Below, one piece after another: positions 9,801 through 19,200 of a stretch of DNA of 32,665 nt. Location of the stretch: positions 1-32,665 of the IMG/VR virus record IMGVR_UViG_3300047095_000701. The stretch is one strand, 5' to 3'. The notes beneath the pieces were generated by a model. That model did no database searches and was not told the origin of the DNA. It was given only the letters and a program-made list of their open reading frames with translations. Made by a program: the position numbers and the translations under genes. Position 1 is the stretch's first letter. Every line of letters starts with the position of its first letter. The stretch is from a virus.

Positions 9801-12733
9801 ATCTTTGTAGCCGTATTTACATAATATCGAGTGCCACTACGAAGCCATCCTAGCGAAGGCATTTCTGTACCTAACATACTTACAGTAGGTACAATCGTGC
9901 CACTACTTATTGCTAAGGTCTGTTCTGGTATATTCCACCCATTAGCTGAGTAATAGGTAACACCTGTACTAGATACGCCCATAGACCCATGTCTGGGATA
10001 CATAGAATTAAGTTGTGACTTATCTCCGACCAAGACTGTGGCACCCTCTTTTACAATAACGTACCCACCACTTTTCCCCCAACGACTCCACAAACTTCCT
10101 GCAATCGAATCTCGTACCCATAATTTGCTTGTGCTAGACTCCCAAGCGATGTATCCTATCTCCGCAGTAGTTACGATGTCGTAACATTTGACACCAATAA
10201 CATTTGTAGTCATTGTAGTTACTGCGGTTAAAGTAGTCCCGGACTCAAAACCTGTATTTGTAGAATTTCGTCGAGCAATAACTAAGGTTGATGTATTGAA
10301 ATAAAAGTCTCCCGGATTATACGTACCCGCATCACTGGCCCCGATATAACATTTAATCGGGATCCCAACAATTGAGGATTTATTTACAAGTGGATGCGTA
10401 GCATCTACAATCTTAGAGCCTACTGATGCGAGCAATTTATCCCATTTTGTCTCGCGTTTTAGATAGACAATTTTAGAGCTACTATCCCAATAATATGTAT
10501 CATTCTTGACCAATGTTCCGGTAGTTGAGAGTGTAGGCGCAATCGTCCCGGACGCTATTACTGAAATACTATCCCATGTTGATCCATTATATATATGGCA
10601 GGTAGAGCCTTCAAAACTATGATCACCTGCTAACGCAGAGTTAATAGATGTCCTAGCATTATTGTATATATTAAAATTAGGGGGAATTGTACCGATCTCT
10701 AAAGCCTCTACGCCCGATGTAGGTACTCTATACATAGTCATTGTAGTTGTTACAGTAGGATGCTCAGGCTGAATTTCTTGCATCCATTGATACGACTGTG
10801 TTCCAGCTATAGCTAAGCTTGAATTGATACTGATTGTATTTGAATTATTTGACGCTTCCGTAGCTATCTGCACGAATCCTTCTGTACCTACATTAGTTAA
10901 TCTGTACGATAATAAATTAGCATCCTCACTAATACCTGTAGTTTTTATATATGTGCCTACAATAGCATTAGTACTGACTTGCAATTTATTATCTGATACT
11001 GTTAGATTATTTTTCGCACCTGTAAAACTTCCAAGCTCTTCATATACAAGGCCTTGTCCTGATGCGTATAGCGAATTTGACGGGTATGTTTGTATCGTGC
11101 GCTGTATTGTCCCTACAAACGTAGCTATGGATTGTGGTACTCGCTGCCATCCAAATCCACTTAATACAATTACTGAGAACTCGGATCCAAACCGTAAAAT
11201 ACCAGATATATCAGTAAATCTGTATATAATCTTATTGCCAAAATTTGAGTAAATTGGGAATACATGTGGCTGATAAATCGTCGTAGGCATAGCCGGACTA
11301 TAGGATTTATCGGCAGAAACATATATAGCTAAGAATGACCCGTACTTAGATGTAAGTGATTCTCTACTCAAATCTATCTGTACTTCAAGTTCTTGATACG
11401 CAGATTCTGCTGTAGGTGGAATCTCTCTCAAAGAAATTAGATCAACCGGTATTGGAGTTGTAGCAGTTAAATCAGGCAATGTAACAGGTACGAGGTAAGA
11501 CCGCGGTGCTGATTGAATGGGTGCGCTATTATGAATAGCTCGAATCGTAATCGGGTACGTACCTAAATTTAATTGTGAGAACGGTATAGAAATCTGTGCC
11601 GTCGGGAATGTTTTTGAAATACTGCCATCAAAAAACATACCTGGAGCAGGGGAATCTATCTGATATGTATAATCGTTCGGGTCTCCATCTACTTTAACAT
11701 TTATTATCAAATCTATATCTGGCTGACTATTATAAATCGAGCCGTTTAGCCTCGACGATTGGGTGATACGTAGAATCTTAGGTGTAGCTATCACAATTGA
11801 CGGATTTGCACTTACAAATAAATTCTCAAACTCGACTTCGGATAAAGTATCAATATCGGCAAATTTAGTAGTATCGTACTGCATCGCAGCTACTTTGTAG
11901 GTATAATCGCTATTGTCTTCAATGGATATAACTAAATATTCTGAGCCGATCGCTGGTACAGCACTGAACATCACAAAGACTTGGTCTCCGTGAATTGAAT
12001 TTGCAAGTAGATTTCCACTTATCGATATTGTAGCTAATTCAGCATCGTCAGTCGGAGTGAGTTCAGTAGTAAATACATCCGTTACTGATACAGCGGATTT
12101 AGCTACAACTTTTACATAATATTTTGTGTTAGCAGTTACCGTAAATGCGTTATCAAGGGTCACTATACTTGTAGTTTTATTTAAGGTACCGACACGCGTA
12201 GCTGTACAATTCTTATCAGCATCAAATACAGTTATTACGTCACCTGGAGCGATATACATACTTTCAATTGAGGTGTTGAATGTGATTAAATCCTGATTCA
12301 ACAATTCTGAGAATAATGCCCACTTACCAAATCTCCGAGCTTGTCCTCGGCTTGTACACCCAAAAGCATTGATTGACAACTCACTGTACCCAAGTTGATC
12401 AATTACTGATGGAAGTTCAATAACTTCAAGCTTCGGCTTATACATATCACTAGCATCTACCCACGATACTTTACAAACTGAGTGCCTGTTCTGTCGTGCT
12501 GAGCTTGTATAATTAAATTCCCCATTTATGACATTCTGGTTAGAAAACGACATAACCGACGAGCCTAATTTGTCGGACTTTAGATGTAAGTTTCCCTTGC
12601 TCCAATAAGCAATCCCTCGAAATACAGATAGAAAATCCTTGACTAAACTTGCAGCATCCGTCGATTTAGTGATAAAACAATTTAATGTGAAACGACGCTC
12701 TTTACGCCGAGGTACGGTTACTACAGTATCCAT
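6812..12733 (-). CDS. lambda J-like tail tip protein, C-terminal part, very large
   Basis: A 1973-residue protein. Residues 1-210 continue the lambda J core: FTLNCFITKSTDAASLVKDF aligns with J 'CNAYLTTQRKAWDVLSDF', and FGCTSRGQARRFGKWALFSE (about 124-143) with J 'FGCTSRGQAHRAGLW'; IAPGDVITVFD follows. About 300-425 is fibronectin-III-like. The remaining 1500 residues are beta-rich fibre sequence with modules such as NPGDFYFNTST and TATKILYGPR. The last 80 residues (FQAPFDVVPTLEIGNNDAFD, ending LNWLAWTE) resemble a phage fibre C-terminal beta-sandwich. It starts with its own AAAGGA ribosome site 6-7 bases before ATG, 10 bp after the stop of the N-terminal J gene and in another frame. It is the central tip/host recognition protein. 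Lambda J is 1132 residues in one chain, so this is both split and enlarged. Confidence 0.8.
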   Translation of the reverse strand: MDTVVTVPRRKERRFTLNCFITKSTDAASLVKDFLSVFRGIAYWSKGNLHLKSDKLGSSVMSFSNQNVINGEFNYTSSARQNRHSVCKVSWVDASDMYKPKLEVIELPSVIDQLGYSELSINAFGCTSRGQARRFGKWALFSELLNQDLITFNTSIESMYIAPGDVITVFDADKNCTATRVGTLNKTTSIVTLDNAFTVTANTKYYVKVVAKSAVSVTDVFTTELTPTDDAELATISISGNLLANSIHGDQVFVMFSAVPAIGSEYLVISIEDNSDYTYKVAAMQYDTTKFADIDTLSEVEFENLFVSANPSIVIATPKILRITQSSRLNGSIYNSQPDIDLIINVKVDGDPNDYTYQIDSPAPGMFFDGSISKTFPTAQISIPFSQLNLGTYPITIRAIHNSAPIQSAPRSYLVPVTLPDLTATTPIPVDLISLREIPPTAESAYQELEVQIDLSRESLTSKYGSFLAIYVSADKSYSPAMPTTIYQPHVFPIYSNFGNKIIYRFTDISGILRFGSEFSVIVLSGFGWQRVPQSIATFVGTIQRTIQTYPSNSLYASGQGLVYEELGSFTGAKNNLTVSDNKLQVSTNAIVGTYIKTTGISEDANLLSYRLTNVGTEGFVQIATEASNNSNTISINSSLAIAGTQSYQWMQEIQPEHPTVTTTMTMYRVPTSGVEALEIGTIPPNFNIYNNARTSINSALAGDHSFEGSTCHIYNGSTWDSISVIASGTIAPTLSTTGTLVKNDTYYWDSSSKIVYLKRETKWDKLLASVGSKIVDATHPLVNKSSIVGIPIKCYIGASDAGTYNPGDFYFNTSTLVIARRNSTNTGFESGTTLTAVTTMTTNVIGVKCYDIVTTAEIGYIAWESSTSKLWVRDSIAGSLWSRWGKSGGYVIVKEGATVLVGDKSQLNSMYPRHGSMGVSSTGVTYYSANGWNIPEQTLAISSGTIVPTVSMLGTEMPSLGWLRSGTRYYVNTATKILYGPRTTPHANSYYVNGAINGIPITNFDTSSNYRLGIATYSHGLKLQLTYYGNLAPLVTFPAVINYGIGGMDSTVNLLAPNNSYTATFSSTSAEYDLLATNHNKTIVTTSVLTSDNFTVSCLDTGYKLQRTFNTSSTMAPYLIVDRDIPSGVMYTKGKDTNAAVRGIIVKICSPTEYDAILATTYHPFALDSNNERYVYLISLIDASGYHRAKLMKIGINSNGWTVVYAETKLLKSRADASALRRTSSSALSNSIGYAVSPDTNIFLIKLTDLIFGPASISSDSSYVTCSDLSLFNFIYTKSDLNAYFIFGARSRYVPTVLSNTTFIYKDGTTHKMISTVDAHCLYRHTAFTAATSTNSYQLDSAGTNTINLGINDTTTATDVISFNNNTLYYGSRNPWSWSTQLVNATVKTVDGYKINVVTKNAPVSSIDANSFIIDYDNPACLYTTSGSGSLSLTIPEVTTVDDSSNGSVSLLGEFVIARDLNYIKLYGPKYAQKWIPIYLGSSESVSVEASSYFDSVANKLYTARTVDGTWLDGQIMPTGPQISKLSLSAYKTDTNSSYPYFDGSDCVLTNMTGADATIAPSTTALIHSFSTNTVALSSLSRYYISPSVTMLDMAESQWDTTVVDLQLEYYRNANVIQTRPVEYNEGVIGSTITLGEDFQLVPKGMDAVRLSGSVKYKCLIDYTDNDLIVFTDKPHQWFGCTVWNGGIQSGDGLTMNIGQNSAGSPQISSSATYAEGDIIVWYESKTYNGGTYSSTNIKYCIYENNQLGPIKSVNTQGIGETNIGDYQLRIKLMYEYLGASGISLQVRLYTSYDPYNPDNNYVMQAVLSYNNPVSSVLAKKSWLYGNTYTDSYTSLIPVEQYQSKIGAYTVYFVSDNRDYVYTYPMYDNHYNINAISPKMNKKYKLNTGWKITNIMLSLIKDRLVQRGVLKIPASSVASDYTLTFQAPFDVVPTLEIGNNDAFDVDVTTTGATIRVSAHPDTLYLNWLAWTE

Positions 12734-12743
12734 TGATTATCCT

Positions 12744-14288
12744 TTACAAACTATCGACAAGTTCATCACAATATTGGCCAATCTCGTAAAATGTCCATTT
12801 ATTAACGAATGAATCCTTTACTACATCCCCAAGGCCATAACGAGGATTTGTTAATAAATCATATAAACACCATGCCGGATTGTCAGTCCAAGCTTCTTTG
12901 AAACTCCCATCCCACGTTCCTGAATATGTAGCAGTACTAGGATTGTAATTGGTTGGTACTTTCACTTTTAATAATCGCATCAAATACTGTCGAGAACGTA
13001 AATCCGGGTCAATGCCGGTATCCGCAAATAACCGTACACATGCAGTATGAGGCATCATTAAATTTATATTTAAGGTGTATATAATCTTTGATACTGATAC
13101 CGATACATTAGATTCGGATGACGATTCTTTTCTTGGCCCGACTATTTGTATAGTCTGCGCATCTGGTGGACAGTCAAATTCATAATCAATTCCAAGTCTT
13201 GCAGTGACTATATTCTCAAATCGAAATTCATAAGTAATGATGTCGGTCTTTGTCGTAACCACCGCTTGCATTGGTACCGATTTTGATATATATTCGGCAG
13301 TATTTGTATCATACCCATATGCAGCATTGATGCCAAAATTAACCTTGATCTTGCTAACATTCTTTGGGATAGTACGAACGCATTTTTCCTGCCCAGTAAC
13401 ATACTCAAGATTGATACTATCAATGAGACTAAGTCCGTCCGGGGTCTTCCCGTATGTATCGGCTCCGTTGTAGTAATAAATCGCTCTTGGAAAGTTAATC
13501 GATACAGTCTGTCCCGTATTCGGGTCAACAACTAATGAGTCCTCTTCTACTACGGCTTGCGCAGAATCAATGAGTATATACGCGTCTATTATATCAAGTG
13601 AGGTCCAATAGTTCTGAGTATAACTATCTCCATCACCTCCTCCTGCGATGTATACTCCCGCATAACTAGAAACAGGCTTCTCTATATATATACTATGTAT
13701 AGTTTTTCCATTAGAGATCTCATAAATAAAGTCAGCCTTTTGCCAACCTACATAATTCGAACCTATCTGCTTTATGTACCCGCTATCATTTATATATGGA
13801 GGGTCCCCATAAAATGCATCAAACATATAGTTTCCCGCAGCGGGATAGGTAATAGTAGCTATCCCGTAATCCAACGCAGTTTTCGAGTTTTGTATTTGGA
13901 TATACAACCTACTTGGCCCGGTACCACGTACAGTAATCGTTAATTTAATTGTTCCTGCCGGTAATTTATATTCAGTCCATGAAGCTAATTGTTGGATATC
14001 TGCCGTAATATTGCGTTGTTCAATAACTGGAGCTGCATTACCGGATTCTGAGATTGTTGAATTACTAGCTGCGATGATCACTGGTTCGCCGGTAGCAGCG
14101 CTGACCAGAGTTTCATTGAGGTAATAACATCCTTGTGTAACCGGGCCGTCTATCGGGCCTTCGCAGATTACATCGGTTAATTTTACTAATTCTTTAGTCT
14201 TCGCAGCGACGACTTTTTTAGCTCGTTGTCCAGCTTGTCGTTCATTTAAGTAAGTTGCGAGCTGGACAGAGACTGTTCTATTAGCCAT
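12744..14288 (-). CDS. lambda J-like tail tip protein, N-terminal part
   Basis: A 514-residue protein. Residues 32-60 (KELVKLTDVICEGPIDGPVT) match the J N-terminal hub region, and the C-terminal 100 residues (DNPAWCLYDLLTNPRYGLGD then IGQYCDELVDSL) match lambda J 'DNPAWCLYDMMTHPRYG...IGQYCD'. The chain then stops exactly where J would continue. Residues about 90-295 form a beta-rich insertion (LTITVRGTGPSRLYIQIQNS and following) between hub blocks that are closer together in lambda J. ATG overlaps the stop of the I-like gene (TAATG). The product should form the trimeric hub below the L/I region of the tip and associate with the product of the next gene to rebuild a complete J. See the separate finding on the split. 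Confidence 0.85.
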   Translation of the reverse strand: MANRTVSVQLATYLNERQAGQRAKKVVAAKTKELVKLTDVICEGPIDGPVTQGCYYLNETLVSAATGEPVIIAASNSTISESGNAAPVIEQRNITADIQQLASWTEYKLPAGTIKLTITVRGTGPSRLYIQIQNSKTALDYGIATITYPAAGNYMFDAFYGDPPYINDSGYIKQIGSNYVGWQKADFIYEISNGKTIHSIYIEKPVSSYAGVYIAGGGDGDSYTQNYWTSLDIIDAYILIDSAQAVVEEDSLVVDPNTGQTVSINFPRAIYYYNGADTYGKTPDGLSLIDSINLEYVTGQEKCVRTIPKNVSKIKVNFGINAAYGYDTNTAEYISKSVPMQAVVTTKTDIITYEFRFENIVTARLGIDYEFDCPPDAQTIQIVGPRKESSSESNVSVSVSKIIYTLNINLMMPHTACVRLFADTGIDPDLRSRQYLMRLLKVKVPTNYNPSTATYSGTWDGSFKEAWTDNPAWCLYDLLTNPRYGLGDVVKDSFVNKWTFYEIGQYCDELVDSL

Positions 14289-14878
14289 TATGTTGCGATC
14301 GTTGTTGTAATTGTTGAGATATTTGTCCCTGAGACCAGCATTGTTCCATATCCGAATGGCATAGGCGATCCAGAGGATAGACGATAATCACCTCCAGCGT
14401 AGAAGCTACTAGTTGCAGATTCTACGGTAGCTACGTCTCCAAGCCCATCCGGCATTTTTGCGGATGGAGCCATTAAGGCTAAAACTCCTCCAATCGCAAA
14501 CATGATAGCCATTGTTGTCCATTCAGCTACAGTCAAGGTAAGAAATGTAGCAATCGCCATCTCAGTCATTACAGCCGCGGTAGCTGCGGAAATGGCTGCA
14601 AATACGGCCATCATTGATACCGGATCAGCAAGTCTTAACCTAGGTACTACAACAACATAATCCTTCAATGGTCGTAGCAAATCAGATTTAGGCATCAACT
14701 TTGTGCCGTGCATAAAATAATACTCATATCCTTGGCGACGATATTGCATCCATCGCTGCCTAAATCCTCTAAAATTAGCACTTAAAGCATCGAAAATATC
14801 CCTCGCAGTTTTTATATCAAATTTATGTATTCTCCCATATTCTTTCCCTAATTCTCCAACAAGATATACTTGTATCAT
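14288..14878 (-). CDS. lambda I-like tail assembly protein
   Basis: A 196-residue protein beginning MIQVYLVGELGKEYGRIHKF, which fits the start of lambda I-type tail assembly proteins (ubiquitin-like N-terminal domain, about residues 1-80). A long Ala/Met/Ile-rich stretch at about 87-135 (VFAAISAATAAVMTEMAIAT) could insert in a membrane or fill the tip channel. The C-terminal 45 residues (SFYAGGDYRLSSGSPMPFGY) are the Gly/Ser-rich tail common in this family. In lambda, I is needed for tip initiation together with J, K and L and is not detected in the mature virion. Its position between K-like and J-like genes is the lambda position. ATG at 14878 follows a 22-bp gap. Confidence 0.8.
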   Translation of the reverse strand: MIQVYLVGELGKEYGRIHKFDIKTARDIFDALSANFRGFRQRWMQYRRQGYEYYFMHGTKLMPKSDLLRPLKDYVVVVPRLRLADPVSMMAVFAAISAATAAVMTEMAIATFLTLTVAEWTTMAIMFAIGGVLALMAPSAKMPDGLGDVATVESATSSFYAGGDYRLSSGSPMPFGYGTMLVSGTNISTITTTIAT

Positions 14879-14900
14879 ATATACCTCGATTGCTTGTAGT

Positions 14901-15173
14901 TCATACCCATCTAACTATCTTATGGTCGAATTTACGATATAAATAATATTTACTTATATGTGCTGGAACATCTCCTCCACCGTGTTTGAAGGAGTTAGAA
15001 TCTACAAAGGTTCCAACATGATTATAATAACATTTACCCCATTTCATAATTATTATATCATCTTTTTGCGGGGCATCAACTTCCTTAAATCGGGATTTAT
15101 GCACGATCTTTCGACTAAGTTGGTCCAAAGATACTGTCCCACAATTATATTCAGCTAAGAATTGTTTCATCAT
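14901..15173 (-). CDS. lambda K-like NlpC/P60-type protein, N-terminally truncated
   Basis: A 90-residue protein. Residues 36-90 (QKDDIIIMKWGKCYYNHVGT and following) align with the C-terminal half of the lambda K peptidase domain, with H52 at the 'NH(A/V)' catalytic histidine position and H64 near the third active-site position. The N-terminal half of the NlpC/P60 fold, which normally carries the nucleophilic 'DC', is absent; C11 is too close to the 'GD' strand (about 28 residues) to fit easily. The frame cannot be longer: an in-frame TGA lies immediately upstream of the ATG, which itself overlaps the L stop (ATGA). The metalloprotease-like N-terminal domain of lambda K is also absent. It may be an inactive structural remnant or a minimal tip protein. 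Confidence 0.65.
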   Translation of the reverse strand: MMKQFLAEYNCGTVSLDQLSRKIVHKSRFKEVDAPQKDDIIIMKWGKCYYNHVGTFVDSNSFKHGGGDVPAHISKYYLYRKFDHKIVRWV

Positions 15174-15889
15174 TCATCAATCGTTGGGAAGCCTCCATAT
15201 CGCAACGGATCTGATCCAAAGCGTAGTCTACAACTTTCGACACGCTTACCACAACGATCATTGACGTCCGTACTCGGCTGATCTGAATAATCAAAATATT
15301 TAGTTGCTCGTGGAGTCCATCCGCAAGTGGCAGAATCCTTATATTCCCAAATACATGTATTCTTACTTACGACACGTTTGGGGTATTTTATATGTTCGAC
15401 ATCAAACGGATTCATCAACTCAAACTCAAACATAAATCTATTTTCTGAAGTCTTCTGAGCGATGTAGAAGAAATCATAGTTATACATCTGAGCATTAGTG
15501 AAATCCGTAGTCATAAATTTAGAATTATACGTAACTCCAGCACCAACAAAATCTCTGCCTGCAATATCCATCGCTGAAGCAATTGCGGATACAATCGGAT
15601 CAAGCTTTGTTATTTGCAACTTAGGCCTTGACGCTTTTCCGTTTGAATCTCTTGTCAGCCCATCAAGTTTCATTGCAATCGGATAAAAAGTGATCGAAGG
15701 GCTTTCTATTTGCGTATACCTCATAAATGAAGTTGTGATTGGTCCGGATAAGTTAGCTCCAGCTGTATAGAAATAATACCTAGGTTGTACCCCATTTACC
15801 TGAGTGCCTACATTGATGAATGTCAAATCTATTTCGAATAAATAGACTAGATCCGGAATCTCGCTCGAGGTATAATTTATGGTAGCCAT
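15170..15889 (-). CDS. lambda L-like minor tail protein with four-cysteine Fe-S site
   Basis: A 239-residue homologue of lambda L, a tail tip protein. The C-terminal quarter has four cysteines, C179, C189, C213 and C220, in the arrangement of the lambda L C-terminal domain, which binds a [4Fe-4S] cluster, followed by RLRFG and a terminal 'YGGFP' as in the family. The N-terminal part contains the DLVYLFEIDL start typical of this family. It sits between the M-like and K-like genes, as in lambda, and overlaps the K-like gene by 4 bp. In the mature tip, L joins the M ring and the J hub. The length is close to lambda L (232). Confidence 0.85.
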   Translation of the reverse strand: MATINYTSSEIPDLVYLFEIDLTFINVGTQVNGVQPRYYFYTAGANLSGPITTSFMRYTQIESPSITFYPIAMKLDGLTRDSNGKASRPKLQITKLDPIVSAIASAMDIAGRDFVGAGVTYNSKFMTTDFTNAQMYNYDFFYIAQKTSENRFMFEFELMNPFDVEHIKYPKRVVSKNTCIWEYKDSATCGWTPRATKYFDYSDQPSTDVNDRCGKRVESCRLRFGSDPLRYGGFPTIDE

Positions 15890-16219
15890 TTATACAATAA
15901 CCTGCCTAAATTTTGTTTTGACGGTATTGACATTATATGAGTTATATGTACGCGACCATTCTTCACTAACGTACGTTTTCTCTACACCTCGTGGATTCGT
16001 CCAAGTAAATTTTATGTATCCTTTTCTAGCCTCCAGAAAATCGACGAGTGCATTCGCATCTGAGTCACTAAATGAATCAAATGACAAGCTCCACGATTCA
16101 AGTGCATTATTCAAGCCTCCAAATCTTTTCTCGTAGCCGTCGCCAAATTTGACGACCGTAACTGACGGCTTCATGGATAACTCAGTGGAGAATGAAGGCT
16201 TCCAAGTAAATTCGCTCAT
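15890..16219 (-). CDS. lambda M-like minor tail protein
   Basis: A 109-residue protein aligning end to end with lambda M (109 residues): 'FTWKPS', then KFGDGYEKRFGGLNN (lambda 'RFGDGYSQR...GLN'), FLEARKGYIKFTWTNP (lambda 'FLEEHGGWKSFLWTPP') and a terminal 'FRQVIV'. This is the baseplate-like ring protein that connects the tail tube to the tip. It is directly adjacent to the L-like gene with no gap and 9 bp downstream of the tape measure, which is the lambda order. ATG at 16219. I see nothing unusual in it. Confidence 0.88.
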   Translation of the reverse strand: MSEFTWKPSFSTELSMKPSVTVVKFGDGYEKRFGGLNNALESWSLSFDSFSDSDANALVDFLEARKGYIKFTWTNPRGVEKTYVSEEWSRTYNSYNVNTVKTKFRQVIV

Positions 16220-16228
16220 CCTACTATC

Positions 16229-19200
16229 CTATTGTCTATATTGATTCAAAGCACCACCCTTACGCATCTCCTCCGCGACAGTCTTTAATACTACGCCACG
16301 AAGAGTTTCACTTAAGGATTTCATCATCGTTTCCTGCTTATCAGGTCCATTTGACTGATCCCCTTCAGTTTCGTTACTAACATTTACTGTGATCGTTATT
16401 GAATTGTTTGATATACTAGTACCTGATGCTCTAACCCCAAGCCGTCCGGAGCTATCTCTAGCTAATGGCATAATAGCTTCAGGCCCAGCTTCGCCCATAA
16501 CTCCTATTGGAAATTGTGTAGCCCCATTAACAATCCCGTTAGTAAAGGTCCCACCACCAGCGAACGCCATCACATTGCCACTATCAAAGATCTTACCTAA
16601 AGCTGCGTGGACGCCTAGTGACGCTCCTCCAGCATCTGGAGTAACTATAGCACTATTATTAGGCGCTGTTAGCCCACTACCGGAAACTGCGTTCCCTACG
16701 ATCACATTAGCTATTGCAAAAATCGCTTTTTTCATTCCAATCGCAGCCATCGTAGAGATATAATCGGCTACGATTTTAGATAAGACTTTATGTACGGAGA
16801 CTGCAAAATCCTTAAGTCTAAAGGTTCCAGCAGTTATAAACTGTTCAAGGCTTGAGCTAAGCGTGTCCTGAATGCCTGTTAATGCATCTACAAACGCTTC
16901 GCCTACAGTTAGCATTGAAGCTGCTTGCTCTTGAGCGGATTTTTTCAGGGCACCGATAAAGGTACGATCAGCTTCATATACTTCCCGCATTTTCCCTTGC
17001 AGACTATCCATTAGACCGATCTGGGTAGTTAACTCACTAATACTAGATTCCGGCATCCCGTTAGCTATATACGCAGCTCGTTGCTCTTGCAGCTTAGATT
17101 TTCTAATATCCAGCCGAGCCAAATTTTGATCCTCGGAAGTCATTCCCCGAGAATTCACGTCGAATTCAAACTCCTTAATTTCATCTCTTATGGAGTCTGT
17201 CGTTTTCATCAACGACATAGTTATTTTCTGCGATAATTCCTCAAGACCGGATGCGAACCCTTCTCCGGCTAACTCAACCGCTCTATTGTACTGCTCGATA
17301 ACATCTGGATTCAGTCTATCTTTGCTGGCATTAAATGCTCCGGTCAGGTTATCCATATTTTTAGCAAAAGAATCTTTTATTTTCTGCATCTCGATGATAT
17401 CGTCACCGATAGAGAGCAACTTAGGATTATTTTTAATCATTTGGAAGGTCTGATTACTAGCTTCCGCCGACGTAATTGCTTTACTTGCGTCGGAGCTAAT
17501 TGCATTAATCATACTGAGCATATCGATATTAGCAGCAAGATCAATCAATTTTTGTTTATCAGCATTACTAAATTTCTTAGCTTCGGAATTAGTAGTTAAG
17601 GTGGATTGCAATTTCGCGGATACTTTACCAAAACTTTTGTTGATTTCTAATTGTATATTCTCTAATTCTTGCATCGAAGATTCAAGATTCGAACTTAAAT
17701 TAGAAAATAGACTCTCATACTTCGACGCAATCGGATCCTTCTTTGTGGTACCTCCAGCGGACCGCTTAGCATATTGCGAGGCATCTTCCTTATCTCTCAT
17801 TTCGCCTACCTCAACATTTCTCTTTAATCTATCTTCAATAGATTTATATTCAGATCGTGATAACTTTGCGGAATTAGCATCCATATAAAAATACTCTAAC
17901 GTTTTTTCAGCCTCACCTTTATATACATTAAGCGCATCTCCCTTTTTCCGCTGCATCCAAGCCTGATTACTATGATATTGAGTCATAGCCTCCTGCATTC
18001 TTCCAGCATAATCTACAGCGCTTATAGCGCTCAGCGCGTTGGTTAATTGCTGCTGAGCATCATTTGCAACTTGCTCAGCACTATTCTGAATTTTTATAAC
18101 TGTTTCCGCCAATGCGCTAATAAGCCCCATACCTGATCTCGCTAATTTGGTAGCATAAGCAGCATTATCCATCATCTTTTTTACTAAATTTTGGTATACA
18201 GCTTCTGTATTCCCTCCCTTTTTTATACCAGCAGCTATATTATCTAAATCTGCCATCATTTCATCTGCTCGCAAACTAGTGCGTTCAGCCTCTCTAGTCA
18301 TAATCATATTAGATTTTAAGATATCATCTACGGTTAAATTAAGCGTAGTTTCAGCTACACCACGGGCTATTTCCGCCCGTGCAGCTGACATCCCTTTTTC
18401 ACGAAGTTTCAAATGCACCGGATCTGATAGCTTATCCAAGATATCATTTATATTCCATTCTTTAATAGCTTTGTATACTTCTACATCATCTTTAACAGCT
18501 TCTAACGCTTCTTGATGCACCTTATTAGCTATAGATACCAGCGTGCGATAATCGCTCAGCGCCGTTGCCTTTGAGTATGAGTCGGCTGTTGCTTCTAACA
18601 CTCCTTTATTAATCTCAGCCATTGACGCTAAACTAGATACGCCTGCGGTGAGTCTCTTCATCATTTCTGAAGGGATCGCTGTAAATTCTTTAGCTCGCTC
18701 TAAATACATACTCTGGGTCGTAGCCGATTCAGTTACGGTAGTAGCTACTTTTTGCGCAGTAGTAGCTACGTTTTCAGTAAAACTTTCAGCACTTTCTTTA
18801 TACTGTCTCGACGATGTTTCTACCATTTGAGTCCAAGTAGTAGGTCTAGTGAGGAAATCAATTACCTGCCCTGCTCCGGAATGTAGTGCTTGGAATCCCG
18901 TTAAATCTCCTACGGATCCTCTACTAGGATTAGCAAATTCACTTGTGTTCCAAGCCTGTTGATTTCGAGTATAGTCAATTGATTTAGTTCGTTCAGCAGT
19001 ATCAAAAAAACTAGTCACTGCCACTGATGCTTTAGCAGCCATCGCAACTGTATCAGATATGAATTGGATAAATGTAGCTAAAAAGTTGAATATATTCTCA
19101 AACGATCTCAAAGCATCGTGGGTAAGATTACCTTGATTATCAATAAATAATTTATTTAATTTATCGAAAAAAGTAATGATCGGAGTAGACAACTTTTCAA

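Noticed and set aside
1-12733. Diversity-generating retroelement acting on the fibre genes
   Set aside because: No reverse transcriptase and no template/variable repeat pair with adenine-biased differences could be seen in the window.
16389-16763. A 124-codon + strand frame opposite the tape measure, and similar frames at 73-642, 10824-11252 and 23746-24216
   Set aside because: They lie opposite well-supported genes, lack ribosome sites and have composition expected for antisense shadows.
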